Made by a program: the position numbers and the translations under genes. From NCBI GenBank assembly GCA_965200525.1, contig OZ241368.1, positions 3,534,001-3,598,000 on the forward strand: a stretch of DNA of 64,000 nucleotides, given 5' to 3'. The DNA is from JANNPJ01 sp965200525. Its GTDB lineage: Bacteria > Actinomycetota > Actinomycetes > Actinomycetales > Kineosporiaceae. Numbering within the stretch: the stretch's first letter is position 1; each line of letters starts with the position of its first letter. Shown one piece after another: positions 33,792 to 41,560 of this stretch. The notes beneath the pieces are model-generated. The model made no database searches. It had not been told where the DNA came from and worked only from the letters and a program-made list of their open reading frames with translations.

Positions 33792-34664
33792 TCAGGGCAT
33801 TACCTGCAAGATCTGACGGCCATTCCAGGTCTCGCCGGGCTGAAGAACGACCGGGGTCAACAAGGCCGGCTCCAGGCAGACGAAATCGCGTTCTGCTTCG
33901 TCCGGGACATCTGCCAGCCCGTGTCTCGCCCCCGGATTCCACATCACCCGATCGGGAAATCCTTCGGCCGTGACCCGCAGTCGCCCGAGGACCGGATCGT
34001 CGAGCACCAGGGGGGCGTCGACGGCCAGGACGGCGACGTCCCGGGCGTCGGTCGCGACCAGGCCGGCCCCGGGCGGGCCGAGCGTGATCGCGGTGCCGCC
34101 GGTCGCGTTGTCCTCGGCCGGGCGCCCGCCCAGCCCGTGCACCACGGCCCGCGGATCGCCGAGGGCCAGGTAGCTGTGCAGGGCGGCGGTGAAGGCCCAT
34201 GGGGTGCTGCCGGTGTTGCGGACCGTGAGGGTGGTCTCCAGGCGCGGCCCGAGCGCCCGGGCCGCGATCGTGAGTTCGAACTGCTGCGGCCAGACGGCGA
34301 GCGTCTGCTCGTCCGCTGTCAATGTCGCCCACCAGGTCGCACCCTGAGCGGCGTCCGGGCCCGGTTCGCCCGGCAGTGGCCCGCCTGGCGCCCGCCAGGC
34401 CCGGTTGCGGGCGACACCGTGCTTGGGCAGGGGGCCGCGCCCGGCGAACTGGGGAAAGATCACCGGGATGCCGCCGCGGACGGCCAGCCCGGGGCCGCAC
34501 TCGGCGGTCGGGCTCAGCCACAGCCGGGGCCGGCCGCCGGCCGGGGTCCAGCCGAGCACGTGGCCGCCGTGCGCGCAGGCGGTCAACTCGGCCCCGTCGT
34601 CGCCGGTCACGGTCTGCGCGACGCAGGCGGGCGACGTCCAGCCGGGTGGCGTCTCAGTGGGCAT
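33792..34664 (-). CDS. D-hexose-6-phosphate mutarotase (aldose-1-epimerase superfamily)
   Basis: Interconverts anomers of hexose 6-phosphate. The 290-residue protein shows AHGGHVLGWTPAGG, IPVIFPQFAGRGPLPKHGVARNRAW (Arg/His catalytic segment), FTAALHSYLALGDPR with the second His, and ERDFVCLEPA plus LQPGETW near the end, matching YeaD-type mutarotases. The 11-base overlap between its 5' end and the CDF gene 3' end shows they share a transcript. The physiological sugar phosphate is not specified. Confidence 0.88.
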   Translation of the reverse strand: MPTETPPGWTSPACVAQTVTGDDGAELTACAHGGHVLGWTPAGGRPRLWLSPTAECGPGLAVRGGIPVIFPQFAGRGPLPKHGVARNRAWRAPGGPLPGEPGPDAAQGATWWATLTADEQTLAVWPQQFELTIAARALGPRLETTLTVRNTGSTPWAFTAALHSYLALGDPRAVVHGLGGRPAEDNATGGTAITLGPPGAGLVATDARDVAVLAVDAPLVLDDPVLGRLRVTAEGFPDRVMWNPGARHGLADVPDEAERDFVCLEPALLTPVVLQPGETWNGRQILQVMP

Positions 34665-35631
34665 GGTGTCCGGCCTCCGGTGAACCGATTGAACCGATCT
34701 CGAGCGTGCTCGGGGCGATGTGGTCGACCTGCAGGGTGCTGTGCTCGATCTTGAACGACCCCACCAGCAGCGCCTCCAGATCGAGCCGGACGGCGTGGCA
34801 GTCGGCCCTCGGGTCGACCAGCACGTGCGCCGACAGGGCCGGCTGACCGGAGGTGATCTCCCAGACGTGCAGGTCGTGAATCTCGGCCACGTGGGCCCGG
34901 GCCGCCAGGTCGTGCCCGATCCGGGTCGGATCGAGGCCGGCCGGGGCCGCCTCCAGGAAGATCCGCCCCGACTCGCGGACCAGCCCGATCCCGGAGCGCA
35001 GCATCAGGACGACGACGACCAGCGAGGCCAGGGGGTCGGCGCGGGACCAGCCGCTGATCACCACCACCAGGCCGGCGACGGCGGTCGCGACGAACGCGAA
35101 CAGGTCGGTCAGCACGTGCTGGAAGGCGCCCTCGACGTTCAGGCTGCCCCGGTCGGCCCGGCTCAGCAGCATCGTCGCGGCCAGGTTGACGACGATGCCG
35201 GCCAGCGCCGTCCCCAGTACCAGACCTCCGGTGACCACCGGCGGGTCGATCAGCCGCCGGACCGACTCGACCGCCAGCCAGACCCCCAGCAGCACCAGGG
35301 TGAGCCCGTTGGCCTGGGCGGCCAGAATCTCCACCCGTCGCCAGCCGTAGGTCATCCGGCCACTGGCCGGGCGCAGGGCCAGCCGGGCGGCGGCCAGGGC
35401 CAGGGCGATCGCCGCGGCGTCGGTGAGCATGTGGGCCGAGTCGGACAGCAGGGCCAGCGACCGGGCGGCGATGCCGAGTCCGACCTCGACCACCATGAAG
35501 CTCAGAATGAGGGCCAGCGCGCCGCTCAGCCGCCGACCGTCGGCATTGCGCAGGTCATGGCCGTGACTGTGGTCATGGTTGTGGTCATGGTTGTGGTCGG
35601 GCCCGGTCTCGTGCCCAGGCGCGGAAGTCAC
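34654..35631 (-). CDS. Cation diffusion facilitator (zinc-type) exporter
   Basis: A 325-residue CDF protein. A His-rich cytoplasmic N-terminus (HNHDHNHDHSHGHD) precedes six helices. The metal site in TM2 is SLALLSDSAHMLTDA (HxxxD form typical of Zn/Cd exporters), TM5 has FQHVLTDLFAF with the paired HxxxD, and the C-terminal cytoplasmic domain has HDLHVWEITSGQPALSAHV. Start: GTG at 35631 is preferred; ATG at 35715 would add 28 residues of atypical composition and leave 26 bases to the serS start. TATCGT, 7 bases upstream of the GTG, could be a -10 box. Confidence 0.85.
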   Translation of the reverse strand: MTSAPGHETGPDHNHDHNHDHSHGHDLRNADGRRLSGALALILSFMVVEVGLGIAARSLALLSDSAHMLTDAAAIALALAAARLALRPASGRMTYGWRRVEILAAQANGLTLVLLGVWLAVESVRRLIDPPVVTGGLVLGTALAGIVVNLAATMLLSRADRGSLNVEGAFQHVLTDLFAFVATAVAGLVVVISGWSRADPLASLVVVVLMLRSGIGLVRESGRIFLEAAPAGLDPTRIGHDLAARAHVAEIHDLHVWEITSGQPALSAHVLVDPRADCHAVRLDLEALLVGSFKIEHSTLQVDHIAPSTLEIGSIGSPEAGHHAH

Positions 35632-35741
35632 GTCGGGAACGATACGCCCGCCGGTCGGCGCCGGGCCGATATGGCTCTTCGCCGCCGGGGCGTTCTTGCT
35701 ACCGTCGACATTCACACCCGCCCGCGCTGGAAGGTTCCACC

Positions 35742-37031
35742 ATGCACGACCCCCGTGCCCTGCTCGAACCGGGTACCGAGGCGGTCCGCCGGCTCGGTCG
35801 CCGTGGCTACGTGCTCGACCAGGCCGCGCTGGAGAGCCTGCTGTCCCGGCGCAACGCCAGCATCAAGGCGGCCGACGACCTGCGGGCCGAGTCGAAGCGG
35901 GTGGCTCAGGAGGTCGGCACCGCGGCCCGTACCGGGGGTGACGTGGCCGCGCTGAAAGATCGGGCCCGCCGGCTGAAGGACGAGATCAAGACGGTCGAGG
36001 CCGACCACGAGGATGCCGCGACCCAGCTGCGCGACCTGCTGCTCGGCATCCCGAACCTGCCCCTGGACAGCCTGCCCGACGGTTTCACCGAGGCCGAGGC
36101 GGTCGAGATCCGCCGCTGGGGCACGCCCACGGCGTTCGACTTCACCCCGCTCGACCACGTCGAACTGGGCGAGCGCACTGGGATTCTCGACTTCGTCCGG
36201 GCGACCAAACTCTCCGGCCCGCGGTTCAGCGTGGCCCGGGGGGCCGGGGCCGCGCTCGAGCGGGGGCTGGCCTCGTTCTTCCTCGACCTGCACACCCGCC
36301 GGCACGGGTACACCGAGTTCTCGGTGCCGCACCTGGTCAACCCGGCGGCCCTGCTCGGCACCGGACAGTTGCCCAAGTTCGAGGAAGACCTGTTCCACAC
36401 CACGGCCGGCACCCGTGATCTGTATCTGATCCCGACGGCCGAGGTGCCGCTGACCAACCTGCACGCCGACGAGATCATCGATCCGGCCGAGCTGCCGCTG
36501 GCCTACACCGCCTGGACGCCGTGCTACCGCTCGGAGGCCGGATCGTACGGCCGCGACACCAAGGGCCTGATCCGGCTGCACCAGTTCGCCAAGGTGGAGC
36601 TGGTCCGGTTCTGCCGGGCCGAGGAGTCGCAGGCCGAGCTGGAGAAGCTGATCGGGCACGCCGAGGCCGTCCTGCAGGCGCTCGGGCTGGCCCACCGCAC
36701 GATCCTGCTGGCCGCGGGCGACACCGGCTTCGGTTCGCAGAAGACCTACGACGTCGAGGTCTGGCTACCCGGGCAGGACCAGTACCGCGAGATCTCGTCC
36801 TGCTCGGACTGCGGCACGTTCCAGGCCCGCCGGGCCAACATCCGCACCCGCACGGACGACGGCAAGCGCGAGTTCGTGGCCACGCTGAACGGTTCCGGGC
36901 TGCCGATCGGCCGCACCATGGCCGCGATCCTGGAGCAGGGGCAGCAGGCCGACGGCTCGATCGTGCTGCCGTCGGCGCTGGCGCCGTTCACCGGCTTCTC
37001 GGTCATCGGCGCGGACGGCACGCCGGCCTGA
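35742..37031 (+). CDS. serS: Seryl-tRNA synthetase
   Basis: Class II synthetase charging tRNA-Ser, 429 residues. It opens with MHDPRALLEPGTEAVRRLG and the N-terminal antiparallel coiled coil (about 30-100) that grips the tRNA long arm. Motif 2 is TPCYRSEAGSYGRDTKGLIR with HQFAKVEL, motif 3 NGSGLPIGRTMAAILE. YREISSCSDCGTFQARR precedes motif 3 and is a bacterial SerRS segment. The ATG follows GGAAGG at suitable spacing. Divergent from the CDF gene. Confidence 0.96.
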   Translation: MHDPRALLEPGTEAVRRLGRRGYVLDQAALESLLSRRNASIKAADDLRAESKRVAQEVGTAARTGGDVAALKDRARRLKDEIKTVEADHEDAATQLRDLLLGIPNLPLDSLPDGFTEAEAVEIRRWGTPTAFDFTPLDHVELGERTGILDFVRATKLSGPRFSVARGAGAALERGLASFFLDLHTRRHGYTEFSVPHLVNPAALLGTGQLPKFEEDLFHTTAGTRDLYLIPTAEVPLTNLHADEIIDPAELPLAYTAWTPCYRSEAGSYGRDTKGLIRLHQFAKVELVRFCRAEESQAELEKLIGHAEAVLQALGLAHRTILLAAGDTGFGSQKTYDVEVWLPGQDQYREISSCSDCGTFQARRANIRTRTDDGKREFVATLNGSGLPIGRTMAAILEQGQQADGSIVLPSALAPFTGFSVIGADGTPA

Positions 37032-37133
37032 GCCGACCGGCGTGGTGGGTCGACCCGGTCCGAACCTCTACATTGGGGGGTTCCTGGAACGTGCACCAGA
37101 CCGGATCCGTACACCCAACCGGAGGCCTCAGCC

Positions 37134-38117
37134 GTGCGGTACATCGATTTCCTTGGCCAGGTCCACGGCCTGCTCAAACCACGGACGTACTTCGAGATCG
37201 GGGTGCGCAACGGCCACAGCATGGCGCTGTCCTCGTCCCGGAGCATCGGTGTCGACCCGGCCTACAAGATCGCGGACGACGTCGAGATCGGCCCCGACGT
37301 CACGCTCTACATGGAGACGTCGGACGACTTCTTCGCCGCCGCCGACCCGCTGCGCGCGTTCGAGCAGCCGGCCATCGACCTGGCCTTCATCGACGGCCTG
37401 CACCTGTACGAGTTCGTGCTGCGTGACTTCATGAACGTCGAGAAGTACGCGGCTCCGGGCAGCCTGATCATCTTCGACGACGTGCTGCCCAAGGCGATCG
37501 AGCACGCGGCCCGCGAGCGGGAGACCGTCACCTGGACCGGCGACGTCTGGAAGATCATACCGACCCTGCGCGAGGTCCGGCCGGACCTCATCCTGCTGCT
37601 GGTCCGGACCACGCCGACCGGGCTGCTGATGGTCCTCGGTGGCGACCTGACCAACGACGACCTGACCACCGCCTACGACCGGCTGCTGGCCGAGCACGTC
37701 GACTCCGACCAGGAGCCGCCGATCGAGTTCATCGAGCGCAAGACCGCGGTGTACCCGACCTGGGTGCTGGCCGCGCCGTTCTGGGACGTCCTGCGCAGCC
37801 AGCGTGAGCGAGGCATCAGCGCGGCCCAGGGTCGCGACGAGCTGCTGGCCAGCCTGCAGTCGTGGAGCTCGACCACGCTCAACGACACCCAGGCCAAGGC
37901 CATTCACCCGTCGCTGACCGGCAAGCCCAAGGTGGCCAAGCCGAAGCCCAAGCCGGCGGCCAAGAAGGTCGCCCCGGCTCCGGTGACCGTCTCCGGCCGG
38001 ACCGTGCTCGAGCGGCAGGCCCGGCGGGTCGTGGTCGCGCTGCGCTGGCGGGTCCGCAAGGCGATCCGGCTGTCCAAGGCGGCTCTGGCCGAGCGGCGGG
38101 CCGCCAAGGGCGCCTGA
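37134..38117 (+). CDS. Class I methyltransferase-like protein with basic Pro/Lys-rich tail
   Basis: A 327-residue protein. The catalytic domain has YFEIGVRNGHSMALS (SAM motif I, about 22-36), GVDPAYKI (acidic ribose-binding position) and DLAFIDGLHLYEFVLRDFMN (motif of Methyltransf_24, seen in cell-surface polysaccharide clusters). From about residue 260 the sequence becomes a KPKVAKPKPKPAAKKVAPAP linker then a highly basic helix ending AKGA. Start is GTG 37134. The convergent glycosyltransferase has a similar tail, suggesting both act on a membrane-bound surface polymer. Substrate unknown. Confidence 0.75.
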   Translation: MRYIDFLGQVHGLLKPRTYFEIGVRNGHSMALSSSRSIGVDPAYKIADDVEIGPDVTLYMETSDDFFAAADPLRAFEQPAIDLAFIDGLHLYEFVLRDFMNVEKYAAPGSLIIFDDVLPKAIEHAARERETVTWTGDVWKIIPTLREVRPDLILLLVRTTPTGLLMVLGGDLTNDDLTTAYDRLLAEHVDSDQEPPIEFIERKTAVYPTWVLAAPFWDVLRSQRERGISAAQGRDELLASLQSWSSTTLNDTQAKAIHPSLTGKPKVAKPKPKPAAKKVAPAPVTVSGRTVLERQARRVVVALRWRVRKAIRLSKAALAERRAAKGA

Positions 38118-38136
38118 CAGTCCCGCCCGAGTCGAC

Positions 38137-38170
38137 CGGGCCGCCGTCCCGGGACCGGGACGGCGGCCCG
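38137..38170. terminator. Bidirectional terminator between convergent methyltransferase and glycosyltransferase genes
   Basis: CGGGCCGCCGTCCC (38137-38150) pairs perfectly with GGGACGGCGGCCCG (38157-38170) over 14 bases, loop of 6. It lies 19 bases after one stop and 25 bases before the other, and being symmetrical can serve both strands. Confidence 0.85.
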
Positions 38171-38195
38171 CTCCGTTCCCGGCTCCCTTCCCGGC

Positions 38196-39830
38196 TCAGC
38201 GTCCGGCGCTGCGCACCAACTCCCGCAGTCGGCCGGCCATCCGGCGGACCGGGGCGGGCAGCCGGCTGAGGGCGGTCGGCGTGGGCACCGGCCGGGCCGG
38301 CTTGGGAACCACCGGCTTGGGGGCCGGGGCCGGCGCCTTGCGGGCGCTGAGCATCACCCGGTTGGTTCCCTTGACGTAGATCTTGAGAATTCGCTGCCCG
38401 ATCCGGCGTTCCCGCGGCTCGACGGCGGCCAGCACCTCGTCGTTCACCCGGATTCCGACGCTGAAGTTCCGCCCAGCCCGGCGGACCTGGCCGATCAGCT
38501 CGGAGTTCTTCGTCACCCGCCGGCCGAACCGCGCCGTCCGGGGGTCGATCAGCGCGGTCGCGTGCAGGCCCGAGCTCTCGGTGGGTTGCGGGTAGTCGGC
38601 CTCGTCGTACTTGTCCCGCAGGTAGACCTGGATCGAGTCCTCGGCCAGGTCGGCCCCCGGGTCGAGCCGGTCATCGGTGAGGACGTCGGGGGCGATCGGC
38701 TCGGGCAGTCTCATCCGGACCCGGTCCGGGTTCTGCGGGGTGGGGTTCGGCTCGAACTCCAGCGGGGTGCCGTCGGGCAGCCGCACCTCGGCGTCGAGCT
38801 CCAGTTGCAGCAGGCCACCGGCCGTCCAGCCGATCGAACGGGCCCGCACCGTGCAGGTCATGCCCTTCTCCAGGCGGGCCAGGGCGAGCAGGTCGTCGTC
38901 CCGCTCGGCCCGCAGCAGGGCCGAGCGCAGCCGCCACGGGAAAGGCAGCAGGGAGTCGAGCTGGGGACCGAAGCGGGCCGGGACCAGCGGCCGCAGGAGC
39001 TCCAGCAGTTCCTCGCGGTAGTCGTCCTCGTAGCCGGTCATCTGCGGGCCGACCCGCTTGAGCACCTTGGTCGTGTACCAGTGCCTGATCAGCGAATCGC
39101 GGTACGGCCCGGGCTCGGTGTTCTCCTCGACGATGTCGAGTACTTGTTCCAGGTAGGGAAAATACGTTTTCCACTCGATCTGCTTGGCACTGGCGCTGAG
39201 CTCGTCGCGCCGCTGAACCCAGTAGTAGCAGGGGTGATCGGCCAGGATCGAGATGACGTCGGCGGCGAAGTACGACCGCATCACGAACATGTGGTCCTCG
39301 AGCCGGACCCGCCCGTCCGGGAACCGGATCCCGTGCTCGCGCAGGAACGCCGTCCGGAAAAGCTTGTGCGGCGTCAGGAGTTCCAGCAGCGGGTCGGTGC
39401 CGAGCACGGCGTTCGGGATGTTCCGGCGGAAGATCCCCCGCGGGATGCCGCGGCCCACCCCGACGACCTTGCCGACCACGACGTCCGAATGATGTTCGTC
39501 GGCATAGTCGCAGAGCCGCTGCAGGGCCTGGGGGGCGAGGCGGTCGTCGTGGTCGACGAAGAAGATGTAGTCCCCGGCGGCGTGGTCGATGCCGTAGTTG
39601 CGCGGCGTCCCCGGCCAGCCGGAGTGCTCGAGCTTCTTCACCTTCAGGTGCGGATGGGCCGCCCCGACCGCGTCAAGGCGGGCCTGGGTGGCCTCGTCCG
39701 AGCCGTCGTCGCAGATCAGGACCTCGAACTGGTCGGCCGGCAGGCTCTGTGCGAGGAACGATTCGATCAGGTCGTCGAAATGCGGGCCGGGGTTGTACAC
39801 GGGGACGACGACACTGACACGGGTGGACAT
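38196..39830 (-). CDS. Glycosyltransferase family 2 with C-terminal basic tail
   Basis: A 544-residue inverting GT-A transferase. The N-terminal domain has RVSVVVPVYNPGPHFDDLIE, CDDGSDE, GTPRNYGIDHAAGDYIFFVD and HDDRLAP (DxD-type metal site), and VRLEDHMFVMRSYF (acidic catalytic segment). The middle 250-450 region is a helical/beta module like those of wall teichoic or capsule polymerases. The C-terminus is Ala/Pro/Lys-rich (about 495-520) and ends with a basic amphipathic helix PVRRMAGRLRELVRSAGR. ATG at 39830. No polymer cluster surrounds it. Confidence 0.85.
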   Translation of the reverse strand: MSTRVSVVVPVYNPGPHFDDLIESFLAQSLPADQFEVLICDDGSDEATQARLDAVGAAHPHLKVKKLEHSGWPGTPRNYGIDHAAGDYIFFVDHDDRLAPQALQRLCDYADEHHSDVVVGKVVGVGRGIPRGIFRRNIPNAVLGTDPLLELLTPHKLFRTAFLREHGIRFPDGRVRLEDHMFVMRSYFAADVISILADHPCYYWVQRRDELSASAKQIEWKTYFPYLEQVLDIVEENTEPGPYRDSLIRHWYTTKVLKRVGPQMTGYEDDYREELLELLRPLVPARFGPQLDSLLPFPWRLRSALLRAERDDDLLALARLEKGMTCTVRARSIGWTAGGLLQLELDAEVRLPDGTPLEFEPNPTPQNPDRVRMRLPEPIAPDVLTDDRLDPGADLAEDSIQVYLRDKYDEADYPQPTESSGLHATALIDPRTARFGRRVTKNSELIGQVRRAGRNFSVGIRVNDEVLAAVEPRERRIGQRILKIYVKGTNRVMLSARKAPAPAPKPVVPKPARPVPTPTALSRLPAPVRRMAGRLRELVRSAGR

Positions 39831-39974
39831 CTCATCGATGGTAGACAGAAGAATCGCCCCCACCCCTACCAGAGCCCCGTTTTCATGGAAATCACATGTT
39901 CGGTTGGTTACATTCGCCGGCGATCGGCACTCCTGGCACCACCCGGCGGCCGGCACCCCGCCTCTGTCTCAGCC

Positions 39975-40385
39975 TCAGCCGCTGATGTTCGGCCCGGCCG
40001 TGGTCGGGGTGATCCGGACCAGGCAGCGCTGGTCGCGGACCATCGCCGCCCGGTAGTCGTCCCAGTCCGGGTGCTCGCCGGACAGCGACCGGTAGTAGTC
40101 CTCCAGCAGGGGCAGCGCCTCCGGCAGCGAGACGACCTCGACCGGCCCGGAGAGCTGCACCCAGGGCCCGTAGAACCCGTCGCTGAGCACCAGCAGCCAG
40201 GCCCGCGGATCCCGGAGCAGGTTCTTGACCTTGGCCGCGGTCTGCCGGGTGCTGATCGCGACCCGTCCCTCGCCGTCCACCCCGACCGTGACCGGTGACA
40301 GTTGTGGCGTCCCGTCCTTGCGCAGTGTGCTCAGCACGGCGTTGCGGTGCGTCCGGACGAAGTCGATGCCCTCGGTCACGTCCAT
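39975..40385 (-). CDS. PPOX-class F420-dependent oxidoreductase-like protein
   Basis: A 136-residue split-barrel protein. AVLSTLRKDGTPQLSPVTVG and VAISTRQTAAKVKNLLRDPRAWLLV form the cofactor-binding face; the GFYGPWVQLSGPVEVVSL segment and WDDYRAAMV complete the family pattern. It is of the actinobacterial TIGR03618-like group, which uses F420 or FMN. It begins one base after the desaturase stop, so the two are co-transcribed. Substrate is not known. Confidence 0.87.
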   Translation of the reverse strand: MDVTEGIDFVRTHRNAVLSTLRKDGTPQLSPVTVGVDGEGRVAISTRQTAAKVKNLLRDPRAWLLVLSDGFYGPWVQLSGPVEVVSLPEALPLLEDYYRSLSGEHPDWDDYRAAMVRDQRCLVRITPTTAGPNISG

Positions 40386-40386
40386 G

Positions 40387-41382
40387 TCAGACGGGGACGC
40401 TCGACTGGTCGATCCGCTTGGCGTCGAGCCGGTCCGTCTTGGGCCAGCGCACGTTCCAGGCCCAGCCCATCTTCTCGAAGAACCAGATCACCCGGGCCGA
40501 GATGTCGATCTGGCCCTTGTCGACTCCGTGCCGGGCGCAGGTCGGGTCGGCGTGGTGCAGGTTGTGCCACGACTCGCCCATGCTCAGGATGGCCAGCCAC
40601 CAGACGTTGGTGGCCTTGTCACCGGTCTTGAACGGGCGCTCGCCCATCACGTGGCAGACCGAGTTGACGGCCCAGGTGATGTGGTGGACGAAGCCGATCC
40701 GGACCAGGCCGGCCCAGATGTAGGCGGTCAGGGCGCCCTTCCAGGACATCGTGATCAGGCCGCCGAGCAGGGTCGGCAGGCCCAGGCTGAGCAGCATGAT
40801 GAACACGAAGTTCTTCTGGAACCAGCGCACGTCCTTGTCGGCCACCAGGTCGGGCGCGAACCGCCGGGCGTTGGTGTTCTCCCGGGTGAACAGCCAGCCG
40901 GTGTGGGCCCAGACCATGCCCTTGGCCAGCCCGGAAACGCTCTCGCCGAACCGCCACGGCGAGTGCGGGTCGTTCTCCTCCTCGGCGAACTGGTGGTGAC
41001 GGCGGTGGTCGGCGACCCAGCGAATCGGTGCGCCCTCGATCGCCATCGTCCCGGCCAGGGTGAGCACGATCCGCAGCCAGCGCTTGGCCTTGAACGCGCC
41101 GTGGGTGAGGTAGCGGTGGAAGCCGATCGTCACGCCGAGCGCGGTGAAGAGGTAGAACGGGATGAAGATCGCGACGTCGGTCCAGGTGAGAAGGTCGTAC
41201 TTCCAGGCCAGCGGCGCGGCGATCGCGATCGCGATGAATGGCCCGGTGACGAAGAACCAGAGGAAGGCGATCTCCAGGTTGCCCTTGCGGCCGTAGGTGA
41301 GCGGCTTCTGCTCACGCCGGGGCTGGCCGGGCTTGCCGGACGGCCGGGTCGGGTCGCCGGCCGTGCTCGTTGCTGCAGTCAT
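40387..41382 (-). CDS. Acyl-CoA/fatty acid desaturase
   Basis: A 331-residue integral membrane di-iron desaturase. Histidine boxes are HRYLTH (about 85), HRRHH (about 120) and HNLHH (about 262); hydrophobic segments around 45-90 and 185-235 form the membrane part. ATG at 41382 has AGGGGTG 5 bases upstream. A perfect 20-base palindrome, AACCTACG-accc-CGTAGGTT at 41452-41471, lies upstream and probably represses or tunes it. An electron donor (ferredoxin/oxidoreductase) is not encoded next to it unless the F420 gene serves. Confidence 0.92.
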   Translation of the reverse strand: MTAATSTAGDPTRPSGKPGQPRREQKPLTYGRKGNLEIAFLWFFVTGPFIAIAIAAPLAWKYDLLTWTDVAIFIPFYLFTALGVTIGFHRYLTHGAFKAKRWLRIVLTLAGTMAIEGAPIRWVADHRRHHQFAEEENDPHSPWRFGESVSGLAKGMVWAHTGWLFTRENTNARRFAPDLVADKDVRWFQKNFVFIMLLSLGLPTLLGGLITMSWKGALTAYIWAGLVRIGFVHHITWAVNSVCHVMGERPFKTGDKATNVWWLAILSMGESWHNLHHADPTCARHGVDKGQIDISARVIWFFEKMGWAWNVRWPKTDRLDAKRIDQSSVPV

Positions 41383-41451
41383 CAGGACACCCCTGTTGAG
41401 GTCGGTCGTCACGTGAGTGGCGGAACGGCCCGCCGGTGCTTACGCAACCGT

Positions 41452-41471
41452 AACCTACGACCCCGTAGGTT
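41452..41471. promoter_or_regulatory. Palindromic operator upstream of the desaturase
   Basis: AACCTACG (41452-41459), spacer accc, CGTAGGTT (41464-41471): perfect 8-base arms. It is 70 bases upstream of the desaturase start and 90 bases before the GH15 gene. The form suits a TetR-family dimer such as the fatty-acid regulators of actinobacterial desaturases; no such regulator gene is in the window. Confidence 0.65.
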
Positions 41472-41560
41472 TGGCAACACCAGGACGCAAATACTTTGGA
41501 CCGGAGGGCTTTCACCTGCCCGAAACGTGAAGTGACGTCCTCGGCGCGCACTATGTCGAG

